In this document: one piece after another, positions 1-9,283 of the stretch | How positions within the stretch are numbered: position 1 is the stretch's first letter | How the letters are laid out: every line of letters starts with the position of its first letter | Assembly: GCA_022865725.1 (NCBI GenBank) | Contig: JALHTP010000210.1 | Span: forward strand, 1-14,170 | DNA: 14,170 nt | Direction: 5' to 3' | Origin: Methyloceanibacter sp. | Lineage (GTDB): Bacteria > Pseudomonadota > Alphaproteobacteria > Rhizobiales > Methyloligellaceae | Made by a program: the position numbers and the translations under genes | The notes under the pieces: model-generated | Databases searched by the model: none | Seen by the model: the letters and a program-made list of their open reading frames with translations, nothing else | What the model was told of the DNA's origin: nothing

Positions 1-621
1 GAAGCGCTCGCGATCCGAGGTGAGCGGATTTCCCTCGAACGCCAGATCCTGCCTGAATTTCGTCTTGTCGCCCGGCACCGGCTGCTTTCCGAAGCCGAAC
101 ATGGTCAGCCCATCGGCAACCTGGCCGCACATCCGGTGCGACATGGGCAGACCCATGACCCTCACCATCGGCGCGGTCAGGACCATGCGGGTGAACCAGC
201 AGCCGCGCTTGGTCGCCGCCCTGAACAGCACCATCGACGCCATGGAATGACCGAGCGCGAAATAGGGGGCCGGACAATCCGGAAGCACCACCGCTTTCAT
301 GAATTGGGAGAGGTCCTCCTCATACTCGGCGAAATCGTTGACATGCCCTTTGAGCGGGTTTCTGGTCAGCCGGCTCGATCCCCCCTGCCCCCGCCAGTCG
401 AGCACCGCCACGGCAAAGCCTCTGCGGCGAAGCTCGCCCACCACCTCGAAATATTTTTCGATGAACTCGGCGCGCCCGGGAAAGATGCAGACCGTACCGC
501 GCCGCTCGCGCAGCACCGGCTGCCAGCTGGCGAAGCGCAAGCGCAAGCCCTTGCGCACCTCGATAAAGCCGGTCGACGCGCCGAGCGGGATCGGGTTCTT
601 GGGTGTACCGACGAGATCCAT
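1..621 (-). CDS. Alpha/beta hydrolase, lysophospholipase/S33-like (3' end missing)
   Basis: Reverse-strand frame open from an ATG at 621 to the window edge: 207 residues, C-terminal part missing. Visible alpha/beta-hydrolase landmarks are a strand with FPGRAEFIEKY (residues 48-58, oxyanion region), LDWRGQGGSSR (74-84), and the nucleophile elbow GHSMA with Ser126 (124-128). The acid and histidine of the triad lie outside the window. These signatures match the PldB-like lysophospholipase / serine aminopeptidase S33 group common in rhizobia, predicted to hydrolyse esters such as lysophospholipids or monoacylglycerols; the real substrate cannot be read from sequence. No signal peptide is visible, so it is probably cytoplasmic. 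An AGAGGGG stretch about 12 nt upstream supports the ATG; an in-frame GTG at 654 would add 11 residues and has no clear ribosome site. It is divergent from the hsp20 gene. Family assignment is firm, specific activity is not. Confidence 0.85.
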   Translation of the reverse strand, partial: MDLVGTPKNPIPLGASTGFIEVRKGLRLRFASWQPVLRERRGTVCIFPGRAEFIEKYFEVVGELRRRGFAVAVLDWRGQGGSSRLTRNPLKGHVNDFAEYEEDLSQFMKAVVLPDCPAPYFALGHSMASMVLFRAATKRGCWFTRMVLTAPMVRVMGLPMSHRMCGQVADGLTMFGFGKQPVPGDKTKFRQDLAFEGNPLTSDRERF

Positions 622-678
622 GAAAGCGAGCGGCCCCTCTAGCCCAAGCGCCACTCTGAGGCGCCCAAGGCAGCGCCT

Positions 679-708
679 CTTATAGCAGTGACGATCCGCA
701 TCGCCACA
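679..708 (-). promoter_or_regulatory. Weak candidate promoter of the hydrolase gene
   Basis: On the reverse strand a TATAAG hexamer (684 to 679) lies about 58 nt before the hydrolase ATG. The only -35 candidates at 17-18 bp spacing (702-708) are poor matches (GTGGCG/TGTGGC). Just downstream is a perfect 7-bp palindrome, GAGGCGC-N8-GCGCCTC (658-679), which would sit at the start of the transcript. Suggestive only. Confidence 0.2.
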
Positions 709-801
709 CCGTTCCCGCGCGACCATGACGGCCGCGGAGACATGAAGCGACCGCGCCGCGAATGTTCCGATTTTTCCTTTATAATCAGCACGCTAGACCT
801 A

Positions 802-830
802 TTGAAGACTTAGCTTGCCGCACCCATATT
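802..830 (+). promoter_or_regulatory. RpoH (sigma-32)-like heat-shock promoter
   Basis: TTGAA at 802-806 and CCCATATT at 823-830, separated by 16 bp, resemble the heat-shock sigma consensus (CTTGAA, then CCCCATNT after about 13-17 bp). Transcription would begin near 836-838, exactly where the first hairpin of the hsp20 leader begins, giving a leader of about 90 nt. A TATAAT at 780-785 has no partner -35 and is less likely to be used. The assignment rests on motif and position; no transcript data are available. Confidence 0.5.
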
Positions 831-837
831 TCTCGCC

Positions 838-927
838 GGTGCGAAGGCCACAAGGCTTTGCGCCATCCGCCCGGCTCCGAGGAACGAGCGGGCAGACTAC
901 TATATCGCTTCTCAAGGAGGATGTGTC
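838..927 (+). promoter_or_regulatory. ROSE-like RNA thermometer in the hsp20 leader
   Basis: The leader folds into three successive hairpins. Hairpin 1 (838-864) is a long stem with an ACAA loop. Hairpin 2 (869-893) pairs GCCCGGCTC with GAGCGGGC, with one bulged G. Hairpin 3 (902-924) pairs AUAUCGCUUC with GGAGGAUGU around a UCAA loop: 902-924, 903-923, 904-922, 905-921, 906-920, then bulged G907, then 908-919, 909-918, 910-917 and 911-916. Hairpin 3 contains the U(U/C)GCU motif typical of ROSE elements and buries the AAGGAGG Shine-Dalgarno, with one unpaired G facing it. In known ROSE elements such a G opposite the Shine-Dalgarno is needed for temperature response. The architecture and the small heat-shock gene downstream fit the rhizobial ROSE family well. 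Heat would melt hairpin 3 and allow translation. Confidence 0.8.
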
Positions 928-1398
928 ATGAGGCACTTTGATCTTACCCCACTCTACCGCTCCACCATCGGCTTCGACCGGCTCGGCTCGTTGCTCGATA
1001 CGCTCACCAGCTTCGAAGGCGAGACCCCGAGCTACCCGCCCTACAATATCGAGCGGGTCGGCGAGAATGAGTATCGCATCAGCATGGCCGTCGCCGGTTT
1101 CGGCGAGGGCGACCTCGCCATCGAGGTGAAGGAGAACACGCTGTCCATTCGCGGCGAGAAGAGCAGCGAACAGGAGGACACCACCTTCCTCCATCGCGGC
1201 ATCGCTTCGCGAAGCTTCGAGCGCAGGTTCCAGCTCGCCGATCATGTCCTGGTGAAGGGCGCGGTGCTCGAGAGCGGCTTGCTGCATGTCGATCTCGTGC
1301 GCGAGCTGCCCGAGGCCATGAAGCCGCGCAGCATTCCGATCGCGACCAAAACCGACCAGGCCGAGAAGCCGAAAATCATCGACAGCAAGGCCGCCTAA
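928..1398 (+). CDS. Small heat-shock protein, Hsp20/IbpA family
   Basis: 156-residue ATP-independent holdase chaperone that binds unfolding proteins and passes them to DnaK/ClpB. The N-terminal stretch MRHFDLTPLYRSTIGFDRL is the signature of class A rhizobial small Hsps (IbpA-like). The alpha-crystallin domain covers roughly residues 37-130, with NEYRISMAVAGF (47-58), KENTLSIRG (68-76), the GIASRSFERRFQLADHV stretch (91-107) and GLLHVDL (117-123). The C-terminal tail carries the I-x-I anchor as IPI (136-138). Length is normal for the family. The ATG at 928 is fixed by AAGGAGG at 914-920. Expression is predicted to be controlled twice, by an RpoH-like promoter at 802-830 and by the ROSE-like leader. 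It is monocistronic and ends before a strong hairpin at 1432-1461. Confidence 0.95.
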   Translation: MRHFDLTPLYRSTIGFDRLGSLLDTLTSFEGETPSYPPYNIERVGENEYRISMAVAGFGEGDLAIEVKENTLSIRGEKSSEQEDTTFLHRGIASRSFERRFQLADHVLVKGAVLESGLLHVDLVRELPEAMKPRSIPIATKTDQAEKPKIIDSKAA

Positions 1399-1431
1399 TC
1401 GCTTTTTAGGAGCACTATCGGGACACTAACA

Positions 1432-1461
1432 AGAAGGGCGCTCTCGTGAGGGCGCCCTTCT
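1432..1461 (+). terminator. Hairpin terminator after hsp20
   Basis: AGAAGGGCGCTC pairs with the downstream GGGCGCCCTTCT over 12-13 bp with one T-G wobble and a 4-6 nt loop. It starts 34 nt after the hsp20 stop. The sequence that follows (CAGTTTGG) has only three T residues, so it is a weaker intrinsic terminator than the stem suggests; it may act mainly as an mRNA 3' end stabiliser. Confidence 0.65.
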
Positions 1462-1490
1462 CAGTTTGGCAGGTGCTTGGGAGAGAACCT

Positions 1491-1527
1491 GCTGCCCCCT
1501 GCACGCGAAACACTCGTTGGGGGCAAC
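1491..1527 (-). terminator. Possible hairpin at the end of the buf operon
   Basis: GCTGCCCCC (1491-1499) and GGGGGCAAC (1519-1527) form a 9-bp stem with one wobble and a 19-nt loop, 64 nt beyond the bufC stop. No T-run follows on the reverse strand. It lies between the convergent hsp20 and buf units, so it could end leftward transcription, but the evidence is structural only. I see nothing else in 1399-1590. Confidence 0.3.
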
Positions 1528-1590
1528 GATAAATTCTACCAGTCGCAACTTGCGCGAGCCTTAACGCCGGCGCCCCCTAATAACGCCTCG

Positions 1591-2294
1591 TTAATCTCTT
1601 GGGTCCATCGCCTGTTTGACGCCGACAATCGCCCCGCTGGCGATGAGCCCGGCGAGATTGGCCTCGAGGTCGAAGCCTGGGACCTCCGCCAAGGCGGTGG
1701 TGGCGGCCTCTCCGAGGCTCTTCTCCGCTTTGAGCGCAAGGATGAAGGACGCGCCCCCTTGCAACAGGCGCCGCCTTGCCTGTTGAGCTCGAAGATCGAC
1801 ACGATCGGGTAAAGCGAACGCACGACACCGAGCGAGGGATGCAGCGTCAGCACGGCGTCCTCGGCACGCTCGACGGCGCGCGCCAAGTCTGCGAGCGGCA
1901 GAGGCGCGGCATCTTCCGCATGATAGGCCGCGTGCCACCCCCATTCGAGCCGAGCCATGTCGGCGAGATAGGGCAGCGAAGCCGCCGGAGGGAAGCTCGC
2001 AACGAAATTGGGAAAGCTCGCGCCGTAGCGGATGAGCACGGCAGAGCGCGGCGGCTCGCGCTCGATATAGATGCGGGCCATGGCGCGAAAGAACTCTTCG
2101 CCCACGAGCCGCGCCACCACCGGAAAGCGCCCGGCGAGCACATCGATCAGGCTGGCATAGACATTGTTGCGATAGACGCCGAAGCGGCGGGACGGCACGC
2201 CTCCCGCTTTGCGCGACACCGGAGCTGGCACTGCCGCCTCGGGTTCGAGCACGGCGCCCGCAAACTCGCGCTGCAAATCGGCGAAGCGCCTCAT
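1591..2294 (-). pseudogene. bufC: bufC-like DUF2063 (HvfC family) partner protein, frame-broken
   Basis: DUF2063 proteins partner DUF692/MNIO enzymes in RiPP maturation. The ATG at 2294 overlaps the bufB stop as ATGA, so translation is coupled. Residues 1-171 read normally: MRRFADLQREFAGAVL, the RRFGVYRNNVYASLIDVL motif typical of DUF2063 (36-53), PYLADMARLEW (108-118) and LYPIVSIFELN (161-171). After Asn171 (about nt 1782) the frame turns into a Pro/Arg/Ser-rich tail running to 1536. The family-like C-terminus (GGASFILALKAEKSL to LAGLIASGAIVG) is in another frame and stops at 1591. One extra G in the GGGGG run at 1754-1758 would join the frames, but the joined protein would still lack about 25-35 residues that I recall homologues having between these blocks. 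A single internal deletion not divisible by three explains both defects. A perfect palindrome (1762-1785) sits at the break. A sequencing error cannot be excluded for the frame alone. Confidence 0.75.
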
Positions 2295-3178
2295 GCCGGC
2301 ACCGCGATGCGATTGGTGCGGCGGGCGGCGATGGCAGCGTCCGCCCGTTTCGCCTCGGCGAACAGAACTTCCCATCGCGGCACGTCGTTGTCCCACTCGA
2401 TCAGCGTGGGCCTTGCGCCTGCGCGCGCGAGCGTATGCGCGTAAAGCGCCCAGACGGCGTCGGCGATCTCGCGCCCGTGGTCGTCGATAAGAAGCGCCGA
2501 GCCGTCGTCGTCGCTGTCGGCAGCATGGCCGCCGAGATGGATTTCGCCGACATGCTCGACCGGGAAGGCATCGATGAAGGCCGTCGCGTCGAAGCCGTGA
2601 TTGACCGACTGGACGAACACATTGTTGACGTCGAGCAGGAGCCCGCAGCCCGTGCGCCGCACGACCTCGCGCAGGAACTCGACCTCGCTCATCGCAGGGT
2701 CGGCGAAGGCCACATAGGTCGAGGGGTTCTCGAGCAGCATGCGAAGCTGAAGCGCCTCCTGCACCTCATCGATATGCTCGCATACCCGCTCTAGCGTCTC
2801 TTCCGTGTAAGGCAGCGGCAGGAGATCGTTGAGATAGAGGCCGTCATGGCTCGACCAGGCGAGATGCTCCGAGAAGAGCGCAGGCCGGTAGCGCTCGATC
2901 AGCGATTTGAGGCGGGCGAGGTGCTCCTTATCGAGCGCGGAGCTGCCACCGATCGAAAGCCCGACGCCATGCAGCGACATGGGGTAGCGCTCGCGAATGG
3001 CGCCGAGATAATGATGGGGCGGCCCACCCTCCCCCATATAGTTCTCGGTATGGATTTCGAACCAGCCGATGTCGGGGGAGGTTTCGAGGATCTCGCGGTA
3101 ATGCTCGGGCTTCAGCCCGACACCGGCGCGAGGCGGAAGCGGGCCGTTCTCCAGTCGATCGGAATGGGTTCCGGTCAT
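2291..3178 (-). CDS. bufB: DUF692 multinuclear non-heme iron oxidase (MNIO), bufferin maturase
   Basis: 295-residue DUF692 TIM-barrel enzyme, full length for the family. MNIO enzymes use a di/tri-iron centre and oxygen to modify cysteines in RiPP precursors; in bufferin systems they make 5-thiooxazoles that bind copper. Likely metal or active-site residues are visible: GVGLKPEHY (19-27), TENYM (44-48), His70 in LHGVGLSIG, SEHLAW (103-108), LLENPSTY with Glu150, LLDVNNVF with Asp183/Asn185, His194, EIHLGGH with His214/His218, and IEWDND (260-265) with Glu261. The ATG at 3178 was chosen because homologues start shortly before the PLPPRAGVGLK block and because an upstream in-frame ATG at 3226 lies inside a palindromic repeat. 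No good Shine-Dalgarno precedes 3178. bufA precedes it by 97 bp and bufC overlaps its stop by 4 bp. Family assignment is very firm; the bufferin role follows from the neighbours. Confidence 0.93.
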   Translation of the reverse strand: MTGTHSDRLENGPLPPRAGVGLKPEHYREILETSPDIGWFEIHTENYMGEGGPPHHYLGAIRERYPMSLHGVGLSIGGSSALDKEHLARLKSLIERYRPALFSEHLAWSSHDGLYLNDLLPLPYTEETLERVCEHIDEVQEALQLRMLLENPSTYVAFADPAMSEVEFLREVVRRTGCGLLLDVNNVFVQSVNHGFDATAFIDAFPVEHVGEIHLGGHAADSDDDGSALLIDDHGREIADAVWALYAHTLARAGARPTLIEWDNDVPRWEVLFAEAKRADAAIAARRTNRIAVPA

Positions 3179-3180
3179 CA

Positions 3181-3264
3181 GTTCATCGTGGTTCGAGGCC
3201 CGGCCGTCATCCTGAAGTGCGAGCATAGCGAGCCCCGAAGGACGGCCGGGCACCTCACCATGAC
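3181..3264. repeat. Nested palindromic intergenic repeat (REP/RPE-like)
   Basis: The outer arms contain a perfect 10-bp inverted pair, CCCGGCCGTC (3199-3208) and GACGGCCGGG (3241-3250), extended imperfectly by GAGG/CCTC and TTCATCGTG/CACCATGAC. The inner core 3206-3243 runs GTCATCCTGAAGTGCGAGC, ATA, GCGAGCCCCGAAGGAC. From memory this closely resembles a high-copy intergenic repeat of Hyphomicrobiales genomes (GTCATCCTGAGGTGCGAGC ... CGAAGGAC). It fills almost the whole bufA-bufB gap and ends 2 bp before the bufB start codon. Copy number elsewhere in this genome cannot be seen here; I found no second copy in the window. Confidence 0.75.
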
Positions 3265-3275
3265 GGACGCAAGCC

Positions 3276-3584
3276 TTAAGCGGGCGGCAGGTCGCGATCG
3301 AGCGGATCGGGGCTGCCCTTGCGCCCATCGGGGAGCTCGAGGGTGAGGCAGGTGCCTTTCGGTACGAGCTTCCAGGAATTGCCCTGATAGTCGATCTTGG
3401 AGGTGCCCGCGCAGCTCGTGCCCTTCCCCGCGGCGCAGTCATTCTCGCCCGCCTTGGCCACCCCGAAGCACTTCTCTGTTTCGTCGGCGGCGCCAGCATT
3501 CTGGTTCGAGGCCACGAGCCCGAGCGCGGCGGCAAAGGCGCAACCGATGGCTAGGCCCGTCATTCTCTTAGCGTGGTCGTTCAT
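3276..3584 (-). CDS. bufA: DUF2282 bufferin-type RiPP precursor, secreted, Cys-rich
   Basis: 102-residue small exported protein of the DUF2282 (BufA1/HvfA) family. Residues 1-32 form a signal peptide: charged start MNDHAKR, hydrophobic run TGLAIGCAFAAALGLVA, and a likely cut after AGA (about residue 32). The mature part carries four cysteines, Cys39 (EKCFGVAKAGENDC), Cys50, Cys58 (TSCAGTSKIDYQGNSW) and Cys79 (VPKGTC), in the family spacing; the two central ones correspond to those turned into thiooxazoles in characterised bufferins. The product would act in the periplasm in copper binding or buffering. An AGAGGG stretch about 9 nt before the ATG at 3584 supports this start. It heads the leftward operon bufA-bufB-bufC, and no DoxX-like fourth gene follows. 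Family recognition is firm; metal choice is inferred from relatives. Confidence 0.93.
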   Translation of the reverse strand: MNDHAKRMTGLAIGCAFAAALGLVASNQNAGAADETEKCFGVAKAGENDCAAGKGTSCAGTSKIDYQGNSWKLVPKGTCLTLELPDGRKGSPDPLDRDLPPA

Positions 3585-3955
3585 GGAAAGTACCCTCTCA
3601 AGGATCGAAAATGCGCATCGCCCCGGAACTTGCGCCGGTGGCGCTCGGTTAGGCCGTGAGTAAGCCTAAAATGGGCCCTTCACGTCAAATCACAGTGACG
3701 CCAGCAAAGGGGAGCGAGAGGCTCGAATCCCGCTTGTGTGCGCATTGGAAATCTGTCATTTATAGGGCGAATAGGACAGGCTTACTGACCTTTGTTCCGG
3801 AGGCTGCGGCGCGAGGCTCCAAGGTCTCCCAATCACTTTGAGCTGGGTCTTCGCTTTCAGCCTCTCATGCTCTTGGCTGGTGAAGGTCCGGCCGCTGGCC
3901 AAGGCTTTTTCTGGCCCCCTCTCGCTCGGGGCGTGAGGCGTGGCTGAGGTTTCGT
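3585..3955. other. Divergent intergenic region between bufA and gltB
   Basis: This 371-bp stretch must contain the promoters of the leftward buf operon and rightward gltB. I see no convincing coding frame, tRNA or terminator in it. Points seen: a perfect inverted repeat at 3649-3669; on the reverse strand TATAAA within 3760-3766 that could be a distant bufA -10 but has no good -35; on the forward strand TTGGAA (3745-3750) with a poor -10 partner; and a TGAGG ribosome site (3945-3949) ahead of gltB. I could not find a sigma-54 site or a clean copy of the GTAACC-N16-CGAA pattern known for the Caulobacter sigma factor that controls bufferin genes. Confidence 0.5.
3649..3669. promoter_or_regulatory. 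Inverted repeat TTAGGC-N9-GCCTAA, possible operator
   Basis: A perfect 6-bp inverted repeat with a 9-bp centre, 65-85 bp upstream of the bufA start. The spacing gives half-site centres 15 bp apart, compatible with a dimeric regulator, and the position suits control of the buf operon. It could also form a small leader hairpin. No regulator gene is nearby, so its role is a guess. Confidence 0.3.
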
Positions 3956-8665
<4,710 letters not shown>

Positions 8666-8672
8666 TCTTCCT

Positions 8673-8972
8673 CTAGCCTAGAGCTCCTTTCCACGGCCCC
8701 CGTGACGTATGCCTGACATGAAGCACTTCGATCCACTCGTCCATGACCTGGTAGAAGATCATGTATGGATAGCGTACGAGCGGAACCACCCGCACGTTGC
8801 CCTTCTTCCATTGGGCCACAGCGCGAGCGCTTCGTGGCCATTGTTCGACGCGAGCGACCGTAGCGCGAACGCTGTGCTCGACCGCCGCGGCGGCGAGCGG
8901 GTTTACCGATTTAAGCCTGGAAAGGATGTCATCGAGGTCAGAGAGTGCGCCTTGAGTGTAGACCGCCTTCAT
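8673..8972 (-). CDS. ParE/RelE-superfamily type II toxin
   Basis: 99-residue small basic toxin of the RelE/ParE fold. Recognisable features are the N-terminal strand and helix (KAVYTQGALSDLDDILSRLK, 2-21), a second helix (about 27-45), WPRSAR (45-50), and the C-terminal sheet with VRVVPLVRYPYMIFYQV (60-76) and IEVLHVRHTSR (81-91), the usual ParE signature. ParE relatives poison gyrase and RelE relatives cut mRNA in the ribosome; the motif set leans to ParE, but activity cannot be decided. The ATG at 8972 overlaps the antitoxin stop as TGATG, so translation is coupled; an in-frame TTG at 8975 is possible. Its stop is 7 bp from the convergent gltB stop. Looks intact. Confidence 0.9.
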   Translation of the reverse strand: MKAVYTQGALSDLDDILSRLKSVNPLAAAAVEHSVRATVARVEQWPRSARAVAQWKKGNVRVVPLVRYPYMIFYQVMDEWIEVLHVRHTSRGPWKGALG

Positions 8973-9205
8973 CAACGGCGGTATTTGGCCAGGACCGCCT
9001 CGACCTCGGCCTCAGTAGCGAATTGCCCTCGCTCCGCCTCCCTAAGGCCGCGCTCGATCGCGGCCACCTCCTCGGGCGTCGCGGTATAGGTGTCCTGTTG
9101 CAGCTCTCTCTCGATCTCAAGGGCGGCTTGCGCCAAGTCTGCCTGGGCGCTCTCAGGCCAAGCCTCGGCACGCTGCAGAATCTCTTTGATCATCTTTGCT
9201 TTCAT
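8972..9205 (-). CDS. Antitoxin of the ParE/RelE-type pair
   Basis: 77-residue, acidic, mostly helical protein directly upstream of the toxin and overlapping it at TGATG. The C-terminal block RGLREAERGQFATEAEVEAVLAKYRR is the kind that recurs in alphaproteobacterial antitoxins paired with ParE-like toxins and would wrap the toxin. The N-terminal half (MKAKMIKEILQRAEAWPES and an ALEIERELQQ helix) has no DNA-binding motif that I can name with confidence, although such antitoxins usually repress their own promoter. The ATG at 9205 has no Shine-Dalgarno, and a TATCAT -10 lies only 6 bp upstream, so the message may be leaderless. The gene is divergent from gltD. Confidence 0.85.
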   Translation of the reverse strand: MKAKMIKEILQRAEAWPESAQADLAQAALEIERELQQDTYTATPEEVAAIERGLREAERGQFATEAEVEAVLAKYRR

Positions 9206-9211
9206 GTTTCG

Positions 9212-9249
9212 ATGATAGCACATACTGAGGCTGGCGGTGAGCGCCAGCC
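9212..9249 (-). promoter_or_regulatory. Antitoxin promoter with overlapping palindrome
   Basis: On the reverse strand TATCAT (9217 to 9212) is a good -10; 17 bp upstream is a weak -35 (TCACCG, 9240 to 9235). A perfect 8-bp inverted repeat, GGCTGGCG (9229-9236) and CGCCAGCC (9242-9249) with a GTGAG centre, covers the -35 region, and a third GGCTGG half-site follows at 9253-9258. Such overlap is typical of self-repressing toxin-antitoxin operators. The same palindrome lies 35 bp before the gltD start, so it could affect gltD as well. Confidence 0.45.
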
Positions 9250-9283
9250 CTTGGCTGGGCAGGACTGAACGGACGTGACTGTA

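Noticed and set aside
1776..2444. A 222-codon forward-strand open frame across bufC and the end of bufB
   Set aside because: It is a shadow of the reverse-strand genes, with no start context and no family-like sequence.
3179..3535. N-terminal extension of bufB of up to 119 residues
   Set aside because: The extension runs through the palindromic repeat and out of frame through bufA, is low-complexity R/P/S, and is absent from DUF692 proteins as known.
3620..3660. ECF sigma-factor promoter for bufA (CTAACC about 70 nt upstream)
   Set aside because: The -35-like CTAACC has no CGAA/CGTT partner at 16-17 bp, so the match is no better than chance.
3716..3745. tRNA-like T-loop (GGCTCGAATCCCGC) upstream of gltB
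   Set aside because: The flanking bases do not form the 5-bp T-stem, and no acceptor, D or anticodon arm was found, so it is not a tRNA or clear remnant.
8671..8683. Small palindrome CTCTA-GCC-TAGAG between the gltB and toxin stops as a bidirectional terminator
   Set aside because: Five base pairs with a 3-nt loop and no T-run on either side are too weak to call.
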